64,000 nt of DNA from Amoebidium appalachense (GCA_963693365.1 CAVNZM010000003.1:8680001-8744000); one strand, 5' to 3'; positions 39,731-53,024 are shown, counted from the first letter of the stretch. Numbers and translations: made by a program. Notes: generated from the letters alone by a model not told the origin.

Positions 39731-40517
39731 TGTGTGTGTGTGAATGTGTGTATGCGTGCACGGGCACCCGTGTGTATGTGCTTGCGTCAATGACGTGCGT
39801 GTGTAGCCTTTCGATTTGAGGAAGGAAGAGGGGAGGGAGGGAGGCGGGGGGGTTCGGTGCCTGTGTGTGTGGGATGAAGGGAGTGGAGTAGGACGGATTC
39901 GAACCAGAAGGCCATAAACACACACACACAGACCCCCCTCTCCCCCCGCTCCCCCTCCCCTCTCTTAACCGCTCCCTCGCCTGCACAAGCTGCCTTCATC
40001 TCCATCTGGCTATCCAACTCTCCCTCATCCCCTCCCCCCAAAAACCCCACCCCTGTCCAATTGACATAACTACCTACTCCCCCCCCCCCCCCCCCCCCCT
40101 CCCCCCCCCTCCCCCCCCCCCACTTTTTTTTTTTTTTTGGTTTCTTTCCCCACCACCACGGTCTCCCCGTTTCCTTCTCAGACACCAGCAGCCAGAATAT
40201 GACCTGATGTACCCGAGGCAATCGAAGTCCAATGGCACATCCAAACGTAATTTACGGGAAAAAACCTGTCCGGCAAAGCAAAACCACACAAGGTGAAGAC
40301 AACATGGTGTATTGTAGGGTGGGTGATGGTTATGCATTTCCCCATCGTAATTTCCAGCATTCATCAATACAATCGTCTGTTTTCGTCTGTTTTCCATCGT
40401 AGAAATTTTTTCATACCTGTCGCATAGCTGCAGTGCACCTGCATAGTCCCCCTCATAAAATGCATCTTGTGCATCCGTGACTAGGTCATCCACAGAGATG
40501 GGGGTGTCTGGTACGGG
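35607..40517 (-). CDS. TPR-like protein, six exons (5' end not found)
   Basis: Six exons join in phase on the minus strand: 40517-40417, 39644-39562, 39043-38897, 38066-37988, 36920-36766 and 35863-35607 (TGA). All introns are GT-AG. Together they give 273 residues. The first visible helix-turn-helix is typical of tetratricopeptide repeats (AFYEGDYAGALQLCDR, then VLGVCPNDGEVHKLKTLCCV and EKGDYEAA); later ones are YLLMRCAYYAKDAPTLIQVA and GLAKAIYTLFLLETGDRNGA. Such folds are protein-binding scaffolds; the specific function is not recognised. The first exon has an in-frame TAA just upstream of its acceptor and no ATG, so at least one 5' exon is missing, probably upstream of 40523. Several acceptors abut poly-C, (CA)n or (CG)n. 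Exon 38066-37988 has the weakest coding signal, but its phase fits on both sides. Confidence 0.75.
39655..39728. repeat. (CG)n-(TG)n tract in an intron of the TPR-like gene
   Basis: About 11 CG dinucleotides followed by about 25 TG dinucleotides. This is a long alternating purine-pyrimidine run only 5-6 bases from the 3' splice site of the second visible exon. Confidence 0.95.
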
Positions 40518-42452
<1,935 letters not shown>

Positions 42453-42575
42453 TGTGTATGCAGGCACTGCCGGTTTTTGTGTATGCAGGCACTGCCGGTT
42501 TCTGTGTATGCAGGCACTGCCGGATTTGTGTATGCAGCCACTGCCGGTTTTTGTGTGTACAGGCACTGCCTTCGG
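42453..42575. repeat. 25-bp minisatellite, five copies
   Basis: TGTGTATGCAGGCACTGCCG plus GTTTT-type ending, starting at 42453, 42478, 42503, 42527 and 42552 (period 24-25). There are no spacers between copies. Confidence 0.9.
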
Positions 42576-42749
42576 CAACCACGCACTCTCGTACGCAAAA
42601 GAAATTGTCCACAAGTTAGATGGAAGAACGCGCGTTTGTAGCCGGGGAAGGTTACTAATGGCTTTAGAAAGATGTTGAAGGTCTCTTACTGTACATAGCT
42701 GAACTAACGTTGGTGAGTTCTTGAACGCACCGACTCACCGAGTCCGCAG

Positions 42750-42758
42750 GAAGGCGTT
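42750..42758. repeat. Target-site duplication of LINE-3, left copy
   Basis: GAAGGCGTT, identical to 47344-47352. Confidence 0.8.
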
Positions 42759-43625
42759 AATACCCAACTCAAGCTCACCATTGATTCACTCACAGCCCAG
42801 CTAAACATTAGTGGATCGCAAAACCCCAAAACTCATGAGCAAACATCTCGCGACGGAGACATTTCCACCCCAACACAAAACAACACAGGACCGGAAGCAC
42901 AGCTCCCGGCAGAGTTCCTAGAATATGCGAACTCTCGTAAAACACCCGAGCTCCGCCAAATTGCCAAGGAAACATATGCCAGCATTCTTGCAGGCAACGA
43001 GTACCGCCGCAACTCCCCTCCCAAACCGCCGGCTAAGGGGAACACCCAAGCAAACGGTAACATCAACATCCCACCCAAATACGAGAGGGTGTATTTCAAA
43101 GTCAAGCACGGCAGACGCCCACACAGGGCCATGTGGTCCATCTTCAAGGCTCTCGGCTTCCGGTGCTCTCGCATCCTTTGTCTGTCCTTCATTGGATACG
43201 ATGTGCTGGAAGTAGCAGTACGGGGCGACTATAACCGTGCGTTCATCCGTGACGCGACAAAGGGGTGTGGAAGCTTCTTCACCCACCTCCCAAGCTACGA
43301 CCCATGCGCGCCGGAAAACATTCAGAAAGCAGACAAAGAACGTAAAGTGTCTGCTAAGAATGCGTGCGCCACACGTTGTCGTGTACGCATCAGCAAGGCA
43401 AAAGAGTTCCTCGCAAAGTTGGAAAACGATGCTACGAGCGTGATAGACACGGACACGAAGGAACCAATGTTTTCTGGTGAGAAACTGCTCGAGCGCAAAC
43501 GCCGATGCGAGATGGAAATCGAGCTCTTCTGCGAACTGTTCGCACTGGCGGAAGGTCGTGCATACGACCCCGTAAGCGACAAGTGGGAACCAACCCCACA
43601 GGTGTCGGACCAAACCGATGCCTAA
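42759..43625 (+). pseudogene. LINE-3 ORF1, 5'-truncated
   Basis: The frame is open from the truncation point to the TAA at 43623-43625 and matches LINE-2 ORF1 from the end of the coiled coil onward. No ATG is available at the new 5' end. The RRM-like and Cys-containing C-terminal blocks are retained. The stop overlaps the ORF2 ATG. Confidence 0.9.
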
Positions 43626-46600
43626 TTTATCCTTCTTCTTCTGGAATGCTCGGACACTGGGCCCCCAAAAGGGCCTCCCCCCCGGGACACTCGACGATAA
43701 AATCAGCTACATACAACAACAGACAAACAACCACACGTTTACAGTGATTTGCGAAACACAGTTTAAAAACCACAACAAATTCAACTCTACATTGGTCGAC
43801 ACATCCACACACCCCGGTTACGCGAAAAACCGCGGCATTATTGTACTTGCCGCACCACACGTGAGAGTGAAGTGCAAACCGGTAGCAAAAACGGAATTCT
43901 CGGTTTCTATAGAGTTTCTTTCTAATGTTTTTACTTTTGTATATTACCCACCATCTATGTCGGTTGTCGAATTGACTCACGAGTTGTCACAGTTACCAAT
44001 GTCCACTGTTATTTTAGGTGATTTTAACACGCGACTCCACCACACAGACACACTGCAAGTGAGTGTCGGGTACCCATCTAAGCCCCCGGAGCGTGCTATC
44101 CCTTTAGCAAGGTATGTCCAAAGTCACACTTTGCGGTTCCCTCAAATATCCCATGCCCACAACACCGACTGGGGAGTGGCCTTTTGGCCATCAACCATGT
44201 CAAAACTCTCTCTCCCTCCTAACCTCTCTAGGTCATCTGACCACTCTCCTATCCTTTTCCTACCTAAGATCTCCCTTGATCTGCTCCCCCCTCCTCCTCC
44301 CACCTTTCGCCTCCGTCTATCCCAGCTTAAGTCACAGTGGGGTAGAGTTGATGTATGTGTATGCTATGCTACGAAACACCCTATATATATGCGCCTATTA
44401 GAATCTGCACAAGCCAGGCCAGATTCACATCTCGTACTAGATACATGCACTAACTTTATTGTTGATGATTTGATAGATCTCGGTGATTATGCTGGCGGTG
44501 GTAGGAAGGAATATCCCGATGCTCTCTTGTTACCAAACACCACTCCCGCTAGACTAGGTGAACCCCTGTCTCAAAAGGAAAGCTTGCGCCGGCTTGCTAG
44601 TATGAATCGATTTGGCCCCCCTGCTCGTATTATTGGTGATACCACTGGAGACCCCCTCATAGACTCTGATAAGTATTTCTCGGAACTGTTTAAAGATAGG
44701 ACCCCCGCTCAGAAACCTATTGTGTGGCCTGTAGACCCATCTATCCCCATAGAATCGATCCTCCCCTTTTTCAGCCCCGATGCCATATGGTCTGTGATAT
44801 CTAGTTATAGCTCTAGTAAGTCTTGTGGACCTGATGGACTCCCTGCTGGGTTTCTTAAAATCCTTGTTCCCTCCTACCCACAAAAGGAAAGTGATCGTGC
44901 TATTAAACCTGATCTTACTATCATGTTAAGCTCTCTCTTTTCTTGGTGTGTTAAATGTGGACATGTCCCGTCATCTTGGTTAGATACCTTAGTGATCCCC
45001 ATAGTTAAGAAGGACTCTGAGGGCCCCATATCATCCTTTCGCCCCATTACACTAACCCAGGTTGTTCGTAGATTCTTTGAAGCTTGCTTACTTAGGTTAT
45101 TTGCACACCACCCTAGGTTTCAATCTATTCTTCACATACACCCATGCCAATCCGCTTTTCGTAAAAACAATTCATGTTATGTTCAAATAATGGCACTGCA
45201 CGATTCTATGCAAGTTGGTGCACAATATGTTGGCTTTATTGATTGGAAAACTGCTTACGATTCTGTCTCCCCTGGTCTCCTATGGGAAAAGCTTGCTGCA
45301 CGGGGTGTACCACACTGCATTGGTGTTCTGTTAGAAGCACTCTTGTCTCAAACCTATGGTAGAGCTGTGGTTAATGGGCATCTTTCATATGGTTTTGCTC
45401 GTACTAGAGGTCTCTTGCAGGGTTCATTGCTTAGCCCCTTTTTGTTTAACCTATTTATAGATGATTTGGCTGTCAAGATTTACGCCGAAAACGATGACCC
45501 TATTAATAACTTTCCGCCTGCACTTCTCTATGCTGATGATCTGTCCCTCCTTGCCCGTACCCCTAGACGCCTGCAAAGATTGTTCGATGTAGTGTCAGAG
45601 TGGTGCAAGGCAAACCTTATGATCCTTAACATAGACAAATGTGGTGTTCTTGTACCTGATATAGCTAACAATTTACACACATTTACATTATCATCTAAAC
45701 CTGTACCTATAGTTCCAGAATACAAATATCTTGGTGTTCCGGTTGATTCTGTTGGTGTTATGTTTCCCCATATGGTCGAAAAGAGGGTAGAGTTGGCTCG
45801 TAAGCGGTTAGCTTTCTTCTCGGCTAATATTTTTAAAGACACACCCCTCCATCCTTCTATTAGACTTACATTTATTCGCACTTTTGTCTTCCCGGCATGT
45901 GAATATGGTTTACCCCTTCTCGCCGCTTGGATCAAGAAAGAGAGAACTAGAGCGCTTACACCCTTGGCAAATTTCCTTGAAGCAGAAGTTGCCTCCTTTC
46001 TATCTAACAACTGTTGTAAACCTGGGCCTGTAACGCTCTCGATATATGGTCTGGTCCCAATAGCTGCTAGAGTATCCTATCTCGCGCTGAAATTCAATAA
46101 GCACATAAGCCGCTTAAAGAAGTATTTGCCCTCCCACCCTCTCTTCTCTATCCGACCTGTCCCCTCCTCACCTCTCCCCTCTTTCCTCCCCTCTCTCTCC
46201 CCTTCTCCCCTGGGCACAAATACAAATAAACCCCGCAATAGTGTGTGTGTGACTTTGGACTGCCACTTACTTATTAAACATGTACACAATCACAAGATAA
46301 TCACGCAATATAACAAATGGAAAAAGATACCACACAACACTAGACCCGATGAAAGCATACACCTTGAAAAACTAAGCCTTATGTCTCGTTTTATATATAC
46401 TGACCGCCTCAACCATATTGCCAAATATGGCACTCGCAAGTGTATAACACCTAAATACATATTACCTTCCTGTAGAACTGGTCTTTCTCTAGCTGATGGT
46501 ATTATTGATCAATTACCACGCTTTTACTGTACACGTGCTATACAGTGGAGATCTAATAAGTATAAGGTGGCATCATTTGCATGCCCAAACAACACACACA

Positions 46601-46812
46601 CACACCAGTTTAACCGGTCATGTATCGCCAAATGTAGTTTGATAGACCACATAATACCGCAACACACACACGTCACATTCACAACAGACACCCAGAAAGA
46701 TAGCCTACCTGTAAATTACAACATCCTTGATTTTATACTAAACACGCGTAACTACGACCTGTTTATTAGATGTATTGATTGGCTTGAGAAACACATCACT
46801 ACAAAATTATAG
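43618..46812 (+). CDS. LINE-3 ORF2 endonuclease-reverse transcriptase (intact)
   Basis: An uninterrupted 1064-residue ORF2 starting at the ATG of the ATGCCTAA overlap with ORF1. Residues about 1-240 are the EEP endonuclease (FFWNARTLGP, VICETQFKN, VILGDFNTRL, DWGVAF, SDHSPILF). Residues about 380-760 are the reverse transcriptase (CGPDGLPAG, FRPITLTQ, QSAFRKNNSCY, FIDWKTAYD, GLLQGSLLSP, catalytic YADDLSLL, YKYLGVPVD). The C-terminal ~300 residues contain scattered Cys/His but no clear CCHC knuckle, and no RNase H domain is apparent. Clade not assigned. Because ORF1 and the 5' monomers are missing, the copy is probably not autonomous, but its ORF2 could still act in trans. Confidence 0.95.
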   Translation: MPNLSFFFWNARTLGPQKGLPPGTLDDKISYIQQQTNNHTFTVICETQFKNHNKFNSTLVDTSTHPGYAKNRGIIVLAAPHVRVKCKPVAKTEFSVSIEFLSNVFTFVYYPPSMSVVELTHELSQLPMSTVILGDFNTRLHHTDTLQVSVGYPSKPPERAIPLARYVQSHTLRFPQISHAHNTDWGVAFWPSTMSKLSLPPNLSRSSDHSPILFLPKISLDLLPPPPPTFRLRLSQLKSQWGRVDVCVCYATKHPIYMRLLESAQARPDSHLVLDTCTNFIVDDLIDLGDYAGGGRKEYPDALLLPNTTPARLGEPLSQKESLRRLASMNRFGPPARIIGDTTGDPLIDSDKYFSELFKDRTPAQKPIVWPVDPSIPIESILPFFSPDAIWSVISSYSSSKSCGPDGLPAGFLKILVPSYPQKESDRAIKPDLTIMLSSLFSWCVKCGHVPSSWLDTLVIPIVKKDSEGPISSFRPITLTQVVRRFFEACLLRLFAHHPRFQSILHIHPCQSAFRKNNSCYVQIMALHDSMQVGAQYVGFIDWKTAYDSVSPGLLWEKLAARGVPHCIGVLLEALLSQTYGRAVVNGHLSYGFARTRGLLQGSLLSPFLFNLFIDDLAVKIYAENDDPINNFPPALLYADDLSLLARTPRRLQRLFDVVSEWCKANLMILNIDKCGVLVPDIANNLHTFTLSSKPVPIVPEYKYLGVPVDSVGVMFPHMVEKRVELARKRLAFFSANIFKDTPLHPSIRLTFIRTFVFPACEYGLPLLAAWIKKERTRALTPLANFLEAEVASFLSNNCCKPGPVTLSIYGLVPIAARVSYLALKFNKHISRLKKYLPSHPLFSIRPVPSSPLPSFLPSLSPSPLGTNTNKPRNSVCVTLDCHLLIKHVHNHKIITQYNKWKKIPHNTRPDESIHLEKLSLMSRFIYTDRLNHIAKYGTRKCITPKYILPSCRTGLSLADGIIDQLPRFYCTRAIQWRSNKYKVASFACPNNTHTHQFNRSCIAKCSLIDHIIPQHTHVTFTTDTQKDSLPVNYNILDFILNTRNYDLFIRCIDWLEKHITTKL

Positions 46813-46827
46813 CGCACACACACACAC

Positions 46828-46890
<63 letters not shown>

Positions 46891-46969
46891 CCAGCTGATA
46901 CCGAGTGTCCCGAGGGAAGCCCCTTTAAAAAAATTAAAATTAAAATTAAAAAAAAAATTAAAACACACA

Positions 46970-47032
<63 letters not shown>

Positions 47033-47083
47033 CCAGCTGATACCGAGTGTCCCGAGGGAAGCCCCTTTAAAAAATTAAAATTA

Positions 47084-47149
<66 letters not shown>

Positions 47150-47343
47150 GGGGAACCCCAACTAATTGATTTCTCCTTGTAGTCTTTATGGTGTCTCGTA
47201 GAGAAAGTAAACCCTGATATATAGTCACCACCCGACATCTATGTACGTGATCATGATATACCGCTGAGGGGATATTCCGAGCAAAACCCCCCCCCATACC
47301 TGAGACTGGTTCTCTTTGCCTCGAGTAAACAGCGTAAACCCCC

Positions 47344-47352
47344 GAAGGCGTT
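47344..47352. repeat. Target-site duplication of LINE-3, right copy
   Basis: GAAGGCGTT, identical to 42750-42758. Confidence 0.8.
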
Positions 47353-47810
47353 TGCCGCAGATTTTTTTGAAAATGCCGCCTTCCAAATAAGGCTAATCAT
47401 TGCTTTTGGCGCGAAAATATAGCCATATATGGCACTGTTTATTAGTTTTTGGCACTGATGGCGCCGGGCCTTGAACTTTGATGAAAAAACGAATCTTTCT
47501 TTTATGTTCGTGGCATCAACTACTCCTGTTGTTCGTAACATCTCGTATAGCTGTTGATAAGGAGACTTTACAGTCAGCCTGAAGGTGCCTTAAAGTTAGC
47601 CCCACTCCTTGCAATGCCAAGTTGTCGGTGCGCAAATGCCCATAACATCTGAGCTTGTACGTTTGGGGCCGATGATGGTACCACATCAGTTTTTCTTACG
47701 CAGCACTGTTAAACGAGACATAAGCGACAGTGCGAGAGCGCCTTCAAAAACCATTGTAACAAAAGGAAACCTCACGTTGGCTTGCGGGGGGAGAAAAAAC
47801 AACAGTGGAG
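47353..47810. other. 5' flank of the BTB-BACK gene
   Basis: Unique sequence between LINE-3 and the first BTB exon. It presumably holds the promoter. No clear TATA box or other gene seen. Confidence 0.5.
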
Positions 47811-48208
47811 ATGGCTCAAGAGCAAACCTCTGCCATGGTGGCACGAAAGCGAGAGATGTATGAAAAACGGGTGAGAGCAGATGTCCTTGTGAGGGCCAAG
47901 CACCCCAACGGAGAACACACAGACCTCTACGCCAACAGCTTTGCCTTGGTGAGTTAACCTCCTTGTCACGGTATCTTTGAGAAGCTGTACCGTACTGTAG
48001 ACGACGAGGGAGCTCTTGACGAGGGTTTCTAGCTCTCGTCGAAGACGTCACCTCTAGCTGTCACCTCTTCCTAGGAGTGCAGCAGTGCCTTTTTGACAAG
48101 TGAGCCAATGCTTCAGGAACTAATTGATATAATATTATCATCTCCCCCCCTCCCCAACTCCCCCCTCTCCTCCCTGTCCCATCCTCCTCCCCCCCCCCCT
48201 CCCCCCCC

Positions 48209-48239
<31 letters not shown>

Positions 48240-49319
48240 ACACACGCACACACACATGTACACACCACAACTACAAAAGAGAAATAAAAAGAAAAGAAGA
48301 AGAAAAGAAAACTGTTACGATTTGTGCAGGTAGATTTCGAATTATTTCTTTTAGTTGTCCGCTGCCTACAGCTCTGTTTTGAAAGACCACAACTGATGAC
48401 CGATTTTTCTTTTCAAGTTTCCAAGTTCTGTTTCCAACTCAGCCCGTTCCCCCTCCCCTCTTCCCCCCCCCTCCCCCCCTCCCCCCTCCCCACCCTCCCC
48501 CCCGGAAAAACCCCCCACAAACCCACACATGCATCCCACCCACCCACACACATGCATACGCACACATGCAGGCAACAAATTTGATGCCTTGTCCTTATGA
48601 CTCACTACAAAGTTTCTAACAAACACGGTCGTTTTACCGTTTACAGACCATGGCTGGGGACCAGTGGGCTACCCTCCTCCAGCTACAGTCTGAATCAGCC
48701 GCCCCAGCTGCGGCTAGCGACGCCCAAGGGTTCCAGCTGCTTGAATTCAGTGACGTGGATGCATCCACTTTGGACACTATTCTGCGCTACTGCTATGGCA
48801 TCCCTCTTGATGCGCCCACAACCATGACCCTCGAAATGGCAATTTTGCTGCTGAATGCTGCTGAAAAGGTGCGATTGATTTTTTAAGCGTGGGATGGTCA
48901 AAATGTGTGTTCACAGTTATGTAGTCAATATTACCGAGTCCTGATCGGTCAGATGGACACGTAACAGTTGTTGGACCAGATGGCGCCGGTGTTCAGGACA
49001 TGTGTGTGTCTGTGTACGTTGACTTTTCTTGCATGCGCGCGACTGTACGTGCGTGTGTGTGTACGTGATGGCGGTGGTGTTGGTGGGAAGAGGGGGGGGA
49101 GGGGGGGGGGGGAGCGAGGGAAGGGCGGGCCCGGGGGGGGGGGGGGGGGGGGGGGGATGGGCGGGGGCTGCCGCGATTCAGAGGCACAAGCTTTGGCTCG
49201 GTTGTAAGGGTTACAATTGATTCTCTTGACTTATGTGAAGATTATCGGCATCAGCTTTTCCTATTTTGACGATTAACTTCATTTTGCGCTTACGTTTTGT
49301 GGGGGGAGGGAGGGAGGGG

Positions 49320-49377
<58 letters not shown>

Positions 49378-50558
49378 GTGGACAGGGCATGGACACGTGT
49401 GTGTACATTTTTGATTTTTTCATTCTTCCTTTTTTTTTTTTTTTTTTTTTTTGCCGGGAGGGGAGGGGGGGGGGGGGGGGGAGGGGGGGGGAGGTCATAT
49501 TCAATCCCCAGGTTCATTCTACAACTAACTCTCCCTTCGTCCAGTTTGCCATGATGGATCTGACGCAACAGCTTCTCTCTCTCCCATGCATCCAAACAAT
49601 GAGCTTCAAAGACAACCAAGCCCTCTTCCTCCGTGTCCTTACCAACTCCACAGGCGACTACACACCGAGCTTCTCCCCTCGCCGCAACCCCAAACGCATG
49701 AAACTACCCGAAGACAAACAAAAACCCGACCCAAAAATGACCCCTCTTCCTTGCATGTATGCACCACTGCGCGACACCATTCAGTCATCGATGGTTGCCA
49801 ACGCCTCTTCTTTCTTCACCAACCCATCGCTACTAGTGAACATAACCCCTCGTGTCGCACGATACGTGTTGTCCCATGATCTTCTACCAATGAATGAGAT
49901 CCAAGCATTCCGTGCGGCATTTGATTGGTCCAAAGCCACCGGGTACGACTTCAGTCTTGTAGCCGACACTATCCGTTTCCCACAGATGTCAGCTTTGGAA
50001 ATCGACGAAGTTATTCTTTCAGAGGCAGTAAACCCATCTGTCCTAAATGACGCATTCCGTGCATCCCTGTACGTTCCCGCTAACCTTATGCCCAAGCGCC
50101 AATTGGGCGGAAAATGGCCGAAAAAGTGGCTCACTCCCCGCCTCGTGCAAGAAGTATCCCTCGCCATCCACCCAACCCAACACACAGAAGTCGATTTCAA
50201 GGCAGGTGGGCTCACATGGACAATGGAAGGGAACTATTGGTCGGAAGAGGAAAATGGCACCAGGACAGAATGGTTCAGCCTATCTATTGATCCAAAAGCG
50301 ACGACAGAGGCCGAAACAACTCTTATGCCTCATCGTAGTTACCTTGTGCACGCCGCGCCACTCCTTTCGTGCACGTCTGCAGAGCAAAAATCGGACACAG
50401 GGAAGTCGTTTGGGTCTGATACGTGGACTGCGTGCGATACGGGCACGGGTAAAGGGCATTATGTGACGCGTGCACAGGCGGAGGCGTGGTGCGTGGGTGG
50501 GGTGATGAAGGTGATGGTGGGTGTGTTTGTAAGGGAGAACCATTTTGTTTTGTGCTAA
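47811..50558 (+). CDS. BTB-BACK domain protein, three exons
   Basis: Exons 47811-47948, 48647-48868 and 49545-50558 (TAA) join in phase 0 with donors GTGAGT and GTGCGA and acceptors TTTACAG and CGTCCAG, giving 457 residues. Residues about 22-135 form a BTB/POZ domain: VRADVLVRAK and LYANSFAL, then FSDVDASTLDTILRYCYGIP, then MAILLLNAAEKFAMMDLTQQ. Residues about 200-290 are BACK-like: VARYVLSHDLLPMNEIQAF, AAFDWSKATG and DTIRFPQMSALEIDEVI. The last ~150 residues (TWTMEGNYWS, FSLSIDP, SYLVHAAP) look like a beta-sandwich and could be a divergent MATH-like domain; unsure. BTB-BACK proteins are usually Cullin-3 substrate adaptors, so a ubiquitin-ligase role is the default inference. The gene is convergent with the OMS1-like gene. 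Confidence 0.85.
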
Positions 50559-50827
50559 CGGGAGCCAGCCCGTGCCGGCTAGCGAATGGTGAGTACGTCA
50601 AACATAGCATATTCGATAGGCCTAGAGCCAAGCCATTGAGATTTATCATCATGATTGGTCCAGTTTGAAGAAGTATATTTGGTTAGTGACTTAAAGGGGT
50701 GGGCTCACTTCTGTTGCTAACTTATATCGGAGTAGTTTACTGCAGATGCATATATAGATTAGGGTGAATCACATCAAAAGAACAAGCGCACATGCGCATA
50801 GCACCCCGGGGGGTGGGTGGTGGTGGT

Positions 50828-50858
<31 letters not shown>

Positions 50859-51286
50859 GGGGGGGGGGCGGGGAGGGGGAGGGGGGGGGGGAGGGGGGGG
50901 GAGGGGGGGGAGGGGAGGGCAGGTTGTATGGATTAGAGGATCGGACCTCTGGGGAGAAGGGGAGACGTGGTGATAATCCAAATCGATGTCATATTTGTTG
51001 AACATGCATTTTTGTACCTGTACGTGTTTAAAAGCAAGTCCAGCCTGCCTTGTTCAGAACGAATGATATCCTAGGCCTATCAACACACAGTATTTATCGT
51101 CAACACCTATCTAGTGGGGTATACAGTCAAACCATTCATTCTCTACTACACGATACCTACGCAAACTGGGTGGACGGTGTATGTGTGGATGTCTGTGTGT
51201 GTGTGGCACGTACTTGTGAGTTTGGGGAGTTTCAGTATGTGTGTTAACAGTGAGTGAGAGAGAGAGAGAGAGTGTGTGTGTTTTTT

Positions 51287-51321
<35 letters not shown>

Positions 51322-51336
51322 TACACATGTGTGATG
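50559..51336. other. Spacer between convergent genes
   Basis: Unique sequence with a (TG)n/poly-G/GGGGA block at about 50820-50920 and a (GA)n/(TG)n/poly-G block at about 51250-51320. No gene seen. Confidence 0.6.
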
Positions 51337-51544
51337 TCATGCAGCAGGGGCATTCTTATTTGGGCGGCCCACAATAAGATATGTGGTGCCAAAATGCCAA
51401 CGGGTGGTTTCCTCGATCTCGATATTGGCTTGTTGGACAAGAGAGAGGATCGGTCGGTTCCACCAGCAGCCCCTGGAAAGAAAACGGAAAAAAAGTTAGA
51501 ATGAGTATGTGAAAGCCACAGAATGCATATAAACCGTCGTGTCC

Positions 51545-51585
<41 letters not shown>

Positions 51586-52965
51586 TGATCCTCTTATTTC
51601 TTTCTCTTTTCTTCCCTTTCTTTCCTTTTCCCTTTCCCTTTCCCTTTTCTTTCCCTTTCTTTCTTTTTTTCTTTTCTTTTTCTTTTCTTTTTTTTTTTTT
51701 TTGGCACAGGCGGGGGGGGGGGGGGGGGGGGGGGGGGATTACTTCAAACCCGTGTCATGTATGCTGTTTTGTGGTGTTGAGCTAAACTACTGGATGTCTA
51801 TAACATCATACTTACAGACTGAATATATTGGGTTCTGGTTTACACACTTGGAAGAAGGGTCTGTTCCCGTAAACACTACTATCATCTGTATGTCTCTATG
51901 TCTACGTTTGTGCATGTTGTTGTATGCACATATGCCTGAGTGTTGTGTGAGTGATGGTAATGTAGGTAGGGAAGGGCAGGGAAGGAGAGAGGAGGGAGGG
52001 GAGGTAGGCGTGGGGGTTAACAAGCGCGCGCGCACGCGTGTGTGTGTGTGCGCGCGCGCGTCCGCGTCGCGGGGCACACACGCGCGCGTCCGCGTGTGCG
52101 CGCCGTGGGGGAGGGAAGGGAGGGGGAGAGGAGGAGGGGCAAAGCACCATTTCTCAGCATGTTTGGGGGCATGCTTGTCCAGTATCTTTGTCAGCCAATC
52201 ATAGCGGGACTGTCCGTGCTCGAGAAGCAGAATCCGACCCTCAGGCTGAGTAACATTGGGTGAGATGGATACAGCAGCGAAAAGAAAAACCGACCCCCCC
52301 CCACCCCCCCCCTCCCCGCCCCTCTTTTCTCCGTTTCATACCGCTCCTCCCATGCCACAAATTAGAAGCAAACCCCATGACACCTCTTACTTGACTCTCC
52401 CCGGTCTGCCACTTACCAAGGGCAACGGGGAGAAAACGGAAGGAGGGAAGCGGGAGAACAACTCTACACAGTAAGACACACACGTGCAGCGCTTACATCG
52501 AGCAGAATAAACATTCCGTGGGGGCCACAGCCACCTCCCTCAATCACACCTCCTGCTTATGACGGAATCAGAGTGAAGGTATATTGGGGGGGGGGGGGGG
52601 GGAAGAAGTGTGGGGAGGGGGGGGGGGGGGGGGTGGGGAAGAGAAAGGGGGGAGAAGCAGATACACGCACAAACACGAGCACTCTTGCAGGGGAAGGGCG
52701 GGGTGTACGGGTGGGTTTTTTATACTATGCTATACATTATATTTTATTTTTATTATTATTTTTTTTTGTGGGTGGATGGGTGGATGGGTTTTTTTTTTGG
52801 GGGGGAGGGGGGGGGGGGGGGGATGTACGATACCTTGCAGACGCGTGTCATTTCTTTAAGGGCAGCCACAGGGTCAGTGCACGAGCAGAGGCCAAAGGTG
52901 TCCACCACTGTGTCAAAGCTGTTGTCTGCGTGTGGGAGGTGTTCCACATTCTCGACGGAATAGCT

Positions 52966-53024
<59 letters not shown>

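Larger units (their letters stand above)
42759..47343 (+). mobile_element. LINE-3: 5'-truncated sister of LINE-2
   Basis: Nearly identical to LINE-2 from ORF1 codon ~115 to the 3' end, and flanked by a 9-bp target-site duplication. The break at 42759 inside ORF1 is the usual 5' truncation of target-primed reverse transcription. The 3' UTR differs: the (CA)n plus ~40-base module occurs twice (46815-46962 and 46963-47088) where LINE-2 has one copy. The poly-A (47089-47148) is preceded by TTAAAA-type interruptions. The tail ends GTAAACCC plus two extra C before the duplication. Confidence 0.92.

Noticed and set aside
39890-39906. tRNA T-arm-like GGTTCGAATCC on the minus strand
   Set aside because: Five-base stem pairing fails and the sequence upstream in tRNA orientation is (CA)n and C-rich, with no anticodon or D arm.
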